The notes beneath the pieces were generated by a model that was not told where the DNA came from, searched no databases, and worked only from the letters and a program-made list of their open reading frames with translations. A stretch of 64,000 nt of DNA from Streptomyces sp. 3214.6 (GTDB taxonomy: Bacteria > Actinomycetota > Actinomycetes > Streptomycetales > Streptomycetaceae): assembly GCF_900129855.1 (NCBI RefSeq), contig NZ_LT670819.1:2232001-2296000 (forward strand), given 5' to 3'. Below are positions 8,730-16,218 of the stretch, piece by piece. Both the position numbers and the translations under genes were made by a program. Position 1 is the first letter of the stretch, and each line of letters starts with the position of its first letter.

Positions 8730-9617
8730 TCAGGCCGCGCCGGCGAAGTGCTCTCGCACCACCGCCTGCACCACGTCCAGATCCCGTGCCGTCAACGCCT
8801 CCAGCAGCGTCAGGTGCTCCGTCGCGTCCGCCATGAGGTCGGCCCGTGCGCGCGAGACGGGCCCGCCGACCAACGGCCACTGCGAGCGCCGGTGCAGATC
8901 CTCGGCGACCCCGACCAACTGCTCGTTGCCGGTGAGGGTGAGCATCGCCCGGTGGAAGACCCGGTCGGCCTCCGCGTACGTGACCCGGCAGCCGGAGGCC
9001 GCCGCGCGCACGCCCGCCTCGGCGAGGGGCCGCAGCTCCGCCCACCGCTCGGCAGGCACCGTACGGGCGAGTCGCAGCATCACGGGAATCTCGATCAGCG
9101 CCCGCACCTCGGCCAGCTCGGCGAGCTCGCGCGTACCCCGCACGATCACCCGGAACCCCCGGTTGGGAACGACCTCGACGGCGCCCTCCATCGCGAGCTG
9201 CTGCATCGCCTCCCGGACCGGCGTCGCGGAGACCCCGAAACGTTCCCCGAGGACCGGCGCCGAGTACACCTCGCCCGGCCGCAGGTCCCCGGCGACCAGC
9301 GCGGTGCGCAGCGCGTCGAGGATCTGGCCGCGCACCGAGGCTCGCTGGACAACCGGGCGGGGACGCGGGATCGGGGTCTCGCTGTGCGTGTGCTCACCGC
9401 GCGCGGCGCCCGCCGGGCCGCACGGCTCACGGCCCGCGCCCTCGCCGAACTCACCCGTCTCACCGAACTGTCCGTACTCGGCAGCCGCTCCGCGCGACTG
9501 CGCCGGCACCCGAGCCCGGTCCTCGGCCTCCTGCGCGGCCGGATTTCCGGTACCGATGGAGCCCTGCGCACTCTGCTCCACGGGGCCTCCTCCGGCGTTG
9601 TCGGTACTTGGGGTCAT
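8730..9617 (-). CDS. GntR family transcriptional regulator, FCD (FadR) subfamily
   Basis: The 295-residue protein has an unusually long, disordered, Gly/Ala/Pro-rich N-terminal extension of about 90 residues. A winged helix typical of GntR follows (about 92-155: ILDALRTALVAGDLRPGE, GVSATPVREAMQQLAMEGAV). The C-terminal FCD all-helical ligand domain contains RALIEIPVMLRLART and EADRVFHRAMLTLTGNEQL. No good ribosome site precedes ATG 9617, so a downstream start that removes part of the extension is possible. An iron-box-like palindrome lies 76-92 bp upstream. The ligand and target are unknown because no metabolic genes are adjacent. Confidence 0.86.
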   Translation of the reverse strand: MTPSTDNAGGGPVEQSAQGSIGTGNPAAQEAEDRARVPAQSRGAAAEYGQFGETGEFGEGAGREPCGPAGAARGEHTHSETPIPRPRPVVQRASVRGQILDALRTALVAGDLRPGEVYSAPVLGERFGVSATPVREAMQQLAMEGAVEVVPNRGFRVIVRGTRELAELAEVRALIEIPVMLRLARTVPAERWAELRPLAEAGVRAAASGCRVTYAEADRVFHRAMLTLTGNEQLVGVAEDLHRRSQWPLVGGPVSRARADLMADATEHLTLLEALTARDLDVVQAVVREHFAGAA

Positions 9618-9692
9618 TGCGGCGGGTTGTTACTCGTCCGTCAAGCACCTTAGGCGCACTGGCCGCCAGTTCAAATCCTAACGATACCGGAT

Positions 9693-9709
9693 AAGGTAAG
9701 GCTTACCTT
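9693..9709. promoter_or_regulatory. Iron-box-like palindrome (DmdR/IdeR type)
   Basis: AAGGTAAG-G-CTTACCTT is a perfect 8-bp inverted repeat with one central base. Extended to 19 bases it matches the actinobacterial iron box (TTAGGTTAGGCTCACCTAA) at 14 positions. It lies between the GntR-type gene (start 9617, minus strand) and a long gene-poor stretch on the other side. Repression by DmdR1 with Fe(II) is inferred from the motif. Confidence 0.5.
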
Positions 9710-10238
9710 TAATCACTCTCAAAACGGAGGCCTCCAGAGCCTGCCCCCTGGTTCCCGCACCGCCGAGCGCCTCTGCCGGACCGGGCGACAGCCACACCTT
9801 CTGCACGGTGCGCCCCGAGGACACCTGCGACGCCTGCCCGAGCATCTGCGACACCCGCCCGCGCGCCCACGACGCCGACAGCGCCCCCAAGCTCACCGGC
9901 ACCCCAGCGAGTTGAGGCACGCTCAGGCATACTCGCCACCCCCCGGCGACGGGACACGCCCGCAGGTCCCGTAAGATCACCCGGACGAGACTCCCTTTCG
10001 GTTACAGGCGATTCACAACTTTCTCACTTGTCACGGGAACTTTCCGTGGAACCACCCGTACGGGTAGTCTTATTCGAACTCAACTCCCGCCCCTCAAGCG
10101 GCAGTTCGAGCAGAACGTCGCCCTGGGCATCCCCTTGCACCTCCTTGGCGGCCTCTTGCCCCGAAACCCCCTGAGGGACGGCGGGATTGGGCCACTATGG
10201 CGGGCGTTACGCCCTATCCCAATGCAAGGGACCCCCAG
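9710..10238. other. Gene-poor intergenic region with a 12-bp palindrome
   Basis: There is no convincing protein-coding gene in about 530 bp. A perfect palindrome ACCCGTACGGGT lies at 10054-10065, just before the AT-richer GTCTTATTCG, and may be part of the promoter for the DUF2637 gene. The dodecamer CGGCAGTTCGAG at 10099-10110 recurs at 12843-12854 and, inverted, at 12801-12812. A possible 16-codon minus-strand peptide is listed separately. Confidence 0.4.
10080..10130 (-). CDS. Possible 16-residue CxxC micropeptide
   Basis: ATG 10130 is preceded by AAGGAGG at good distance and encodes MPRATFCSNCRLRGGS before a stop at 10080. The ribosome site is better than that of many larger genes nearby, and the peptide has a CxxC pair. 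It is far too short to judge by composition; it may be chance. Confidence 0.2.
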   Translation of the reverse strand: MPRATFCSNCRLRGGS

Positions 10239-11300
10239 ATGAGACTGACCGACATATCGCTGAATTGGCTGCTTCCCGGCGCCGTACTGCTCCTGGGCAT
10301 GCTGGCGGCGGTTGCGGTGCTCGCGCGCGGCAAGCGCTCCTCCGGGGCCAACGCGAGCGCGGACGACTCGTGGGAGCGCACCGAAGAGCGCCGCAGGCGC
10401 AAGGAAGCCATATATGGAACCGCTTCCTATGTGCTTCTGTTCTGCTGTGCGGCCGTCGCCGCCGCACTCTCCTTCCACGGCCTGGTCGGCTTCGGCCAGC
10501 AGAACCTCGGCCTCACCAACGGCTGGGAGTACCTCGTCCCGTTCGGCCTGGACGGCGCGGCGATGTTCTGCTCCGTGCTCGCGGTGCGCGAGGCCAGCCA
10601 CGGTGACGCGGCGCTCGGCTCCCGGATACTCGTGTGGACGTTCGCGGGCGCCGCGGCCTGGTTCAACTGGGTGCACGCGCCCAGGGGCCTCGGCCACGAC
10701 GGCGCACCGCAGTTCTTCTCCGGCATGTCTCTGTCGGCGGCCGTTCTCTTCGACCGGGCCCTGAAGCAGACCCGCCGGGCCGCGCTGCGCGAGCAGGGGC
10801 TGGTGCCCCGTCCGCTGCCGCAGATCCGCGTCGTGCGCTGGCTGCGGGCTCCTCGTGAGACCTACAAGGCGTGGTCGCTGATGCTCCTGGAAAACGTGCG
10901 CAGCCTGGACGAGGCCGTCGAGGAGGTCCGCGACGACAAGGTCCGCAAGGAGGAGACCAAGCTGCGCCGTCGCGAGCAGCAGCGGGTCGAGCGGGCCCAG
11001 TTGAAGGCGATCAGCCGAGGTCACGGTCGTTTCCCCGGCCGCGGTGGCGGCGGTGGCCGTCAGGTGGAGGCCCAGGCCGCCCTGGAGCGCGCGACGGCCG
11101 AGCGAGTTTCCGCGGAGCCTGCCATAGCGAACTCTGCGGAGCAGCTGCCCGTACGGTCACGGCCCTCCCTGCAGCCCGTTCGCCACGGCTCCGACTCGTC
11201 GATCACCGTCGATCTCACCGCGGAGGACGACACGATGGCCCTGCCGCGTCTTGACTCCCTGGAGCGCAAGCTCAAGGACCTGGAGCAGCAGTTCGGCTGA
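10239..11300 (+). CDS. DUF2637 family membrane protein
   Basis: The 353-residue protein has four hydrophobic segments in its first half: ISLNWLLPGAVLLLGMLAAV, SYVLLFCCAAVAAALSFHGL, LVPFGLDGAAMFCSVLAV and RILVWTFAGAAAWFNWVHA. This is the DUF2637 domain. The second half is cytoplasmic, strongly charged and helical (LDEAVEEVRDDKVRKEETKL). It ends in a coiled-coil-like LDSLERKLKDLEQQFG. I prefer ATG 10239, which has AAGGGA 8 bases upstream; ATG 10197 would add 14 residues. DUF2637 resembles the Spd plasmid-spread proteins, and members occur widely on Streptomyces chromosomes without known function. It ends in a strong shared terminator. Confidence 0.85.
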   Translation: MRLTDISLNWLLPGAVLLLGMLAAVAVLARGKRSSGANASADDSWERTEERRRRKEAIYGTASYVLLFCCAAVAAALSFHGLVGFGQQNLGLTNGWEYLVPFGLDGAAMFCSVLAVREASHGDAALGSRILVWTFAGAAAWFNWVHAPRGLGHDGAPQFFSGMSLSAAVLFDRALKQTRRAALREQGLVPRPLPQIRVVRWLRAPRETYKAWSLMLLENVRSLDEAVEEVRDDKVRKEETKLRRREQQRVERAQLKAISRGHGRFPGRGGGGGRQVEAQAALERATAERVSAEPAIANSAEQLPVRSRPSLQPVRHGSDSSITVDLTAEDDTMALPRLDSLERKLKDLEQQFG

Positions 11301-11318
11301 CGGACAGGTAGGCACCAC

Positions 11319-11359
11319 CGGGAAGGGGGCGCGACCACGACGGTCGCGCCCCCTTCCCG
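11319..11359. terminator. Perfect 18-bp-arm bidirectional terminator
   Basis: Arm CGGGAAGGGGGCGCGACC (11319-11336), loop ACGAC and the exact complementary arm (11342-11359) lie between convergent genes ending at 11300 and 11392. This is one of the most stable hairpins in the window. Confidence 0.85.
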
Positions 11360-11391
11360 TTGCGTATCGCCCCTCGCCCATGGCCGGTCTT

Positions 11392-11880
11392 TCAGGCGGC
11401 TTCGGCTCCCAGCTCGAACCAGACGACCTTTCCGCCGCCCTGCGCCCGCACGCCCCAGGTGTCCGCGAGGGACTCCACCAGGACCAGGCCCCGACCGTGC
11501 GTGCCCTCGTCGGGGCTGGGCATGCTCGGCCGGGGGTGGCGGGCCACGAAGTCCCGTACCTCCACCCGCAGGCCGGACGGTGAGACGGTGGCCGTCAGCA
11601 CCGCGTCGTCGTCGGTGTGCACGAGTGCGTTGGTGACGAGCTCGCTGGTGAGCAGTTCCGCCGTCTCCGACCGGCCGGGCCTTCCCCAGCCCCGCAGCAG
11701 TTCCCGCAAGGCCCGGCGCGCCTCGGGCACCGCCCGCAGGTCCGCCCGTCCGAGCCTGCGGCTGAGCTGCGACGCCCCGTCCTGCTCCGCCACGTCCTCG
11801 GCCGTGCCCTCCCCTGTCCGTCTCGTCGCCGAGGTGCCCGCGATCGCCGTCGGACCGCTTCCCCAAGCCTGCCTCTCCAT
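11392..11880 (-). CDS. ATP-binding protein, RsbW-like anti-sigma/regulatory kinase
   Basis: The protein has 162 residues. A GHKL/HATPase_c_2 domain occupies about 45-160, with AELLTSELVTNALVHT (N box), VEVRDFVARHPRP (G1 region) and GRGLVLVESLADTWGV (G2 region). The first 45 residues are a poorly ordered lead. Streptomyces encodes dozens of these small ATPases, related to the RsbW/SpoIIAB anti-sigma kinases and usually of unknown partner. It shares a terminator with the convergent DUF2637 gene and has a 1-kb gene-poor region upstream. Confidence 0.88.
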   Translation of the reverse strand: MERQAWGSGPTAIAGTSATRRTGEGTAEDVAEQDGASQLSRRLGRADLRAVPEARRALRELLRGWGRPGRSETAELLTSELVTNALVHTDDDAVLTATVSPSGLRVEVRDFVARHPRPSMPSPDEGTHGRGLVLVESLADTWGVRAQGGGKVVWFELGAEAA

Positions 11881-12341
11881 GACCCCCGCCCGCGTGTCGA
11901 TGTCGGTTCCCCTCCTGCTCGAACACGTTCACGGGGATCCTTGCCCGGTCGACACCGGGCCAGTCATGTCGAATCATCAACGACCGGGTGTTCGGCCATG
12001 TTCGGGCGGGCCACGGGGTCGCTCCCCCACGCTCCCGGGCCCTCCCCAAGTCCCCCTGAGTCCTCCCCGAGTTTTCCCACGGGCTGCCCAGGGACCGGCG
12101 ACGCCCGTCCGAAGCACCGAGGAGGCGCGTCGAGACAACCGACCGGACCCTGTTTCCAGTGCGTGCGGAGCGCGCGATGCGACGGTTCGTGTGTCGTGCG
12201 CCGCAAGGGGTCTGTGTGCCGTCGGCCCGGTCCGTCGGGCACACGCCGGGCGAACCGGTGCCGGGAGATCGGGACCCGCGGGCCCCGTACGAGCCGTCCG
12301 ATACCGGCACCGGGCGGGAAAGGCCCTGCTCGACAAGGTGA

Positions 12342-12932
12342 TTCCGGTTGGCGGGGCGGGCCCCCGAGGAGCGGGCGGGCGGCTGCGGAAAGGCGGTGAT
12401 CGGCCCCGGGCCCGGCGGCGACGAACTCGGCTTCCAGGCCGAGGGGACGGCGTACGACGGCGCGGTCGTACCCCTGGAGGGCGCGCGCCGGCGCAACCGG
12501 CACCCGACGATCGCCTCCCCGGTGAGCGGAGGTGAGCCGGGGCATCCGCTCTGCGAGGCGGACGCCGACCCGGCCGCCCTCGCCCCCTTCCCACCTACGC
12601 ACCCGAGCGACCTGCTGACCGTCCGGGCTCGCACCGACTACGGATTCGTCCCTGCCGACCTGGCCGTACCCGAGGAAGGGGTGGGGCAGCTGATGCCGGA
12701 CGGCCGACGCGCTTTCCCGTTGCCGACGACATTGGCCGGAATGCACTGCCCCTCACACGGAAACGCAACGGAAACCGTGTCCGCTGTTTGCCCACGCATA
12801 CTCGAACTGCCGCAGCACGAGGCCCAAGGGCCTTTCGCACTACGGCAGTTCGAGATCCGACCGATACCCGGCTGCGGTGCCCGGGCAAGAATGCCCCCCG
12901 TGACCGAGCGCCTGACTACGCAGCAGCCCTAA
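12342..12932 (+). other. Open frame with coding-like codon use, unrecognised, possibly a gene remnant
   Basis: Within the roughly 1-kb stretch 11881-12928 this plus-strand frame has strong G/C in third positions up to about 12700. It reads for example VIGPGPGGDELGFQAEGTAY and LLTVRARTDYGFVPADL. The only start is TTG 12348 with no ribosome site, and a stop sits at 12339. In the neighbouring frame, residues ALLDKVIPVGGAGP run into the same position, as if one frameshift separated the two. After 12720 composition becomes AT-richer and the reading frame loses coding character. I recognise no family. It is best read as a decayed gene or as chance. Nothing convincing was seen in 11881-12341. Confidence 0.3.
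12801..12854. repeat. Nested inverted repeat with dodecamer arms
   Basis: Outer arms CTCGAACTGCCG (12801-12812) and CGGCAGTTCGAG (12843-12854) are perfect. They enclose an inner perfect repeat AGGCCC-AA-GGGCCT (12820-12833). The arm sequence occurs once more at 10099-10110. Confidence 0.6.
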
Positions 12933-13480
12933 CTGCCTGCGACTCCCGTCGTGCCGATGTGGAAGATCTTGTGGCCGCGGGTCATGTCGACGACCAGCTT
13001 GGTCGCTGTGTTGCTGCTCCAGGTGAGGGTGACGACCGCCTCCGTGTAGTTCGCCGTGCCGTTGTCGGTGACCTTCCATGCGAGCGGCACGTTCTGGGCC
13101 CGCAGGACACCGTTGGCGTGGTTCTTGTCCTCCCAGGCGTTCAGTTCCTTCTGGAAGGCCGGGGTGAGGTAGTGCTTGCGGAGTTCGTCCGCGAGCTTTC
13201 CGCCGCCCTCGTCGGTCACCGCGTCGATGTAGGCACCGTAGAAGTCGGCGATGCGGGTGATGTTGTCGGACGACTTGCCGCTGACGCTGCGCGGGCTGCC
13301 GGCGGAGGCCTGGGCCGTCACGCCCAGACCGAGCGTCAGGGCGAGGGCCGCGGCCACGGCGGCCCGGCGGCGAGTGGTACGAAGGCGGCTCGTGCTCTTG
13401 CCGGCCTTGCCGGCCTTGCCGGTCTCGCTGGGCTTGCCGGTCTCGCTGGGCTTGCCGGTCAAGCTGATCATGCTCATCAT
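12929..13480 (-). CDS. Secreted protein of unknown function
   Basis: The 183-residue protein has an N-terminal basic region, then the hydrophobic segment AAVAAALALTLGLGVTAQASA (about 40-60), a good Sec-type signal with an AxA-like cleavage site. Before the signal lies a repetitive lead GKPSETGKPSETGKAGKAGK, encoded by tandem DNA repeats. The mature part (about 120 residues) reads RIADFYGAYIDAVTDEGGGK, KHYLTPAFQKELNAWEDKNH and VVTLTWSSNTATKLVVDMTR, resembling small secreted domains of the DUF3828/NTF2-like kind, but I cannot name a family. A downstream start inside the lead is possible. The next minus-strand gene upstream is also secreted. Confidence 0.7.
   Translation of the reverse strand: MMSMISLTGKPSETGKPSETGKAGKAGKSTSRLRTTRRRAAVAAALALTLGLGVTAQASAGSPRSVSGKSSDNITRIADFYGAYIDAVTDEGGGKLADELRKHYLTPAFQKELNAWEDKNHANGVLRAQNVPLAWKVTDNGTANYTEAVVTLTWSSNTATKLVVDMTRGHKIFHIGTTGVAGS
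13400..13453. repeat. In-frame tandem repeat (2 x 9 bp, 2 x 18 bp)
   Basis: GCCGGCCTT occurs twice, followed by two exact copies of GCCGGTCTCGCTGGGCTT. All units are multiples of three and encode GKA and GKPSET on the minus strand, in front of the signal peptide of the secreted protein. Length change would not break the frame. Confidence 0.75.
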
Positions 13481-13641
13481 GTGCGTGTTCCCCGTATGTC
13501 TCGTGCGTCGGATCTGGCTGGACTTGTGGTCTGTCCGGTGACCAAGTGGTCGTACGGGGCCGCCGCCCTCCCGACCCCCGTGACAGGAGGACGGCGGCCC
13601 CGGCTCTTCTCAGTGGTCGTACGGCTGTGGGGGTCGTGCGG

Positions 13642-14289
13642 TCAGCGAAGCTTGTTGACGGCCGTGACGGTCGTCCTCTTGAAGGCCTTCACCGGCGCGT
13701 CGTCGAAGTCGCCCAGCTGGCCCCAGTCCACGACCGTCACCCGCGTGCCGTCCCGGCCCACGGAGAGGAGGCGGATGTCGGTCGCGCCCCAGGACGTCTC
13801 GGTGTGCAGTCCGTAGACATGGGCGCCCTCCTCCACGTTCAGCTTCCCGTAGTCCTTGAGCGTGGCCGTGACCTCCGGGTCGGCCTGCTCGATCCGCGTG
13901 GCGCAGGACTTGATGTGCTCGTTGACCAACGAGAACCGCCACTTCGCCGCGCTGACGCTCGACAGTTCGAGGCTGACCTGACGGGCGCTGGTGTCGAGGT
14001 CGGTCCGGAAGTCCCGGTACCAGGAGTCCCATCCGTCGCCCAGCACCGTGCCGAGACAGCGGTCCGCCTCCACCTCCGGCGATGCGCCGGCGGTGATCTC
14101 ACCGGCCGTCCAGGACGAGCTGGGGTGCGGCGGAAGGTCGGCGGCGGAGAGGAAGCCGGGCGGCTGCGGCGCGGCCGCACCCACCGGTGCGGCACTGGCG
14201 GGTACGGCGAGCAGGGTGCCGAGGGCGAGGCCCACGGCCGTGAGTGCGGTGAGCCCGGTGAGCGTGGCGGCTCGGATGCGCTTGGGCAT
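13642..14289 (-). CDS. Secreted protein, possible PknH-like sensor domain
   Basis: The 215-residue protein starts MPKRIRAATLTGLTALTAVG with a clear signal peptide ending ...VPASAAPVG (about 34). The mature part has two cysteines (EADRCLGTVLG and HIKSCATRIEQ) and ends DDAPVKAFKRTTVTAVNKLR. Size, two-cysteine layout and alternating strands resemble extracellular PknH-type sensor domains, but this is a weak resemblance. The start at 14289 follows GGGGGACACCC. It is divergent from the membrane-anchored XRE protein at 14512, which also has an extracellular domain. Confidence 0.7.
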   Translation of the reverse strand: MPKRIRAATLTGLTALTAVGLALGTLLAVPASAAPVGAAAPQPPGFLSAADLPPHPSSSWTAGEITAGASPEVEADRCLGTVLGDGWDSWYRDFRTDLDTSARQVSLELSSVSAAKWRFSLVNEHIKSCATRIEQADPEVTATLKDYGKLNVEEGAHVYGLHTETSWGATDIRLLSVGRDGTRVTVVDWGQLGDFDDAPVKAFKRTTVTAVNKLR

Positions 14290-14511
14290 GGGTGTCCCCC
14301 GTGAGTGAGTGCATGGGTGTGGATCGTCGCCGCGACGCCGGTTGGTCGATCCGGCCCTGGTCGGGGCGGCACCAAGAGCATCGGCCGACGGAGCGGCCCG
14401 GTGCAACGGTCTTCGCCCGATCTGCCGTGGTGGAACCATCCCAGCCCATGTGACGTGCAGGTATATGGGTGCCTGGGATGACCGCCCGGGCCGGACGAGC
14501 ACGGGGGAACG

Positions 14512-15930
14512 GTGTCGACCGACGACGGTGTGGGCGATGTGACGGAGTTCGCGGCGCTGCTGACGGAACTGAAGGGGCGCACGGAGCGCAGCTACGGCTC
14601 TCTCGCACGCCGACTGGGCATGAACACCTCGACGCTGCACCGGTACTGCGCGGGGGAAGCGGTTCCGCAGGATTTCGCCCCGGTGGAACGGCTCGCGGAG
14701 TTCTGCGGAGCGGCATCCGAGGAACGCCTCGAACTGCACCGGCGGTGGCTGCGCGCAGTGGCGGCCCGTCAGCAGCGGGCGGCGCGGAGCGTTAGTGCCC
14801 CGGACGCACCGGACGCACCGGACGCACCGGACGCACGGAAAGCACCGACGCTCCGGGAGACGCGCAGGACCTCAGAAGCCTTAGAAACACTCGTAACGCC
14901 GGAACCGCCGGGCGCATCGCCGGAAGCAGACACCCGGCCTTCGGCGGAAACAGAGCCTCGGCAACCCGGCGGACCACAGGCACCGTCTCGCCGTTGGTAC
15001 CGCCGTCGGCGCGTCACAGTCCTCGTCGGTGTCGCCTGCGCGGTCCTCGCCACCCTGGGCAGCCTGTCCGCACTGCCCGGCGGCAACCACCCGTCGGCTT
15101 CCGGCGACGCCGCCCGGGCCCCCGGATCCACCGCCGACCCGTACCGGACGGCGTCCCCGCACCCTTCCCCCACGCCCACCACCAGCACGACCGCCTCCCC
15201 CACGCCCCGCTCCGCCACGCCCTCCCTTTCGACCGGCCCCAGCAGGACCTCCCCCTCCGCGGACAGCGCCCCGGCCGGCGGCAGGGCCTCGGCCCCCGCG
15301 ACGGGCGTACCGCTGCTGTGGACCGCCGACTCCCAGGTCTGGGCGCTCGGCTGCGGTCACGACTACGTCATCGACAAACCTCCGGCGCAGGTTCCACCGC
15401 CACCGGCTGAGCAGGACGCCGGTCAGTGGGCGTCGGCCCAGGGCGCCCTGCACGGGCGGGAGACCAACGTGGAGATCTCGGTGCAGGGCCGCGACTCGAC
15501 GGCCGTCGTCCTGACGGCGTTGCGTGTGCGGGTCGTCGGCCGCGCCTCACCCGCGCAGGGCACTGTGTACGCCATGGACCAGGGCTGCGGCGGCTCGCTC
15601 AGCAAGCGCTACTTCGCGGTCGACCTGGACAAGGACCGTCCCGTCGCGCACTCGGTCGCCGGGAACGACGCGGGCACTCCGATCCCGGCGGTGAGCCTGC
15701 CCTACCGCGTGTCCAGCACGGACCCGGAGGTTCTGCTGGTCACGGCACGGACCGAGAGCTGCGACTGCAACTGGTACCTCGAACTCGACTGGTCGTCCGA
15801 GGGGCGTACCGGCACGGTCCGCGTCGACGATCACGGCCGCCCGTTCCGCACGAGCGGCATCAAGGGCCTGCCCCGCTACTGGTACGGCTCGGACAACGGC
15901 GAGCGCCAGTGGGTCCCCGCCACCACCTGA
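14512..15930 (+). CDS. Membrane-anchored helix-turn-helix (XRE) protein with extracellular domain
   Basis: The protein has 472 residues and starts at GTG 14512 with GGGGGA upstream. An N-terminal XRE-type HTH occupies about 5-70 (GSLARRLGMNTSTLHRYCAG). A low-complexity linker (APDAPDAPDA and Thr/Glu-rich) follows, then one membrane segment VTVLVGVACAVLATLGSLSAL (about 165-187). A Ser/Thr/Pro-rich extracellular stalk leads to a C-terminal domain of about 200 residues with WALGCGHDYVIDKPPAQVP, ALRVRVVGRASPAQGTVYAM and SCDCNWYLELDWSSEG. Streptomyces encodes many such one-spanning HTH proteins. They may relay an outside signal to DNA, but no mechanism is established here. Confidence 0.82.
   Translation: MSTDDGVGDVTEFAALLTELKGRTERSYGSLARRLGMNTSTLHRYCAGEAVPQDFAPVERLAEFCGAASEERLELHRRWLRAVAARQQRAARSVSAPDAPDAPDAPDARKAPTLRETRRTSEALETLVTPEPPGASPEADTRPSAETEPRQPGGPQAPSRRWYRRRRVTVLVGVACAVLATLGSLSALPGGNHPSASGDAARAPGSTADPYRTASPHPSPTPTTSTTASPTPRSATPSLSTGPSRTSPSADSAPAGGRASAPATGVPLLWTADSQVWALGCGHDYVIDKPPAQVPPPPAEQDAGQWASAQGALHGRETNVEISVQGRDSTAVVLTALRVRVVGRASPAQGTVYAMDQGCGGSLSKRYFAVDLDKDRPVAHSVAGNDAGTPIPAVSLPYRVSSTDPEVLLVTARTESCDCNWYLELDWSSEGRTGTVRVDDHGRPFRTSGIKGLPRYWYGSDNGERQWVPATT
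14801..14836. repeat. Four tandem copies of a 9-bp coding repeat
   Basis: CGGACGCAC is repeated four times without mismatch and encodes the PDA triplets in the cytoplasmic linker of the XRE membrane protein. It is a length-variable coding microsatellite. Confidence 0.8.
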
Positions 15931-16026
15931 CCGCAGGCTGGCCACGGCCTGGCGGCCCACTGTCCACCCGGGCTGACCGACGCCGACCCGCGGGACCAGC
16001 GGTGACCGGCCGGGCTCCCGGCGTCC

Positions 16027-16217
16027 TCACGGGCGAGGCACGTTGCGCAGGTTGGAGCGGGCCATCTGCAGCATCCGGCGGCAACGTACTCGGGGTGGAC
16101 AGGAACGTGTTTCTTCACGTTCCGCGTGTACGCCTTCACCACCCCCTCCAGCGCGTCGGCGTGTTTCTTCAGCATCCGGTCGAGGAAACGCCGGTTGTCC
16201 TTGGCCGCGGGGGCCCT
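16027..16217 (-). pseudogene. Frameshifted C-terminal gene remnant after the PP2C gene
   Basis: Directly after the stop of the phosphatase gene (16219), one minus-strand frame reads AKDNRRFLDRMLKKHADALE then VVKAYTRNVKKHVPVHPEYV. About 16090 the frame breaks, and the next frame continues naturally as RRMLQMARSNLRNVPRP before a stop at 16027. One missing base near GTACGTTGCC would join them. No start codon is available upstream. The residues look like a genuine helical C-terminus, but I do not recognise the family. The other bases of 15931-16218 show nothing else. Confidence 0.5.
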
Positions 16218-16218
16218 G

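Noticed and set aside
9660..9690. AGTTCAAATCC, resembling a tRNA T-arm
   Set aside because: The stem bases do not pair and no acceptor, D- or anticodon arm can be built around it.
9720..9917. Small plus-strand frame with several cysteines (TFCTVRPEDTCDACPSICDT) next to the iron-box-like site
   Set aside because: No ATG or ribosome site and no known family; kept only as part of the gene-poor region.
11964..12746. Several 200-260 codon minus-strand frames in the gene-poor kilobase
   Set aside because: Arg/Pro/Gly-rich shadow-type composition, no ribosome sites, no recognisable motif.
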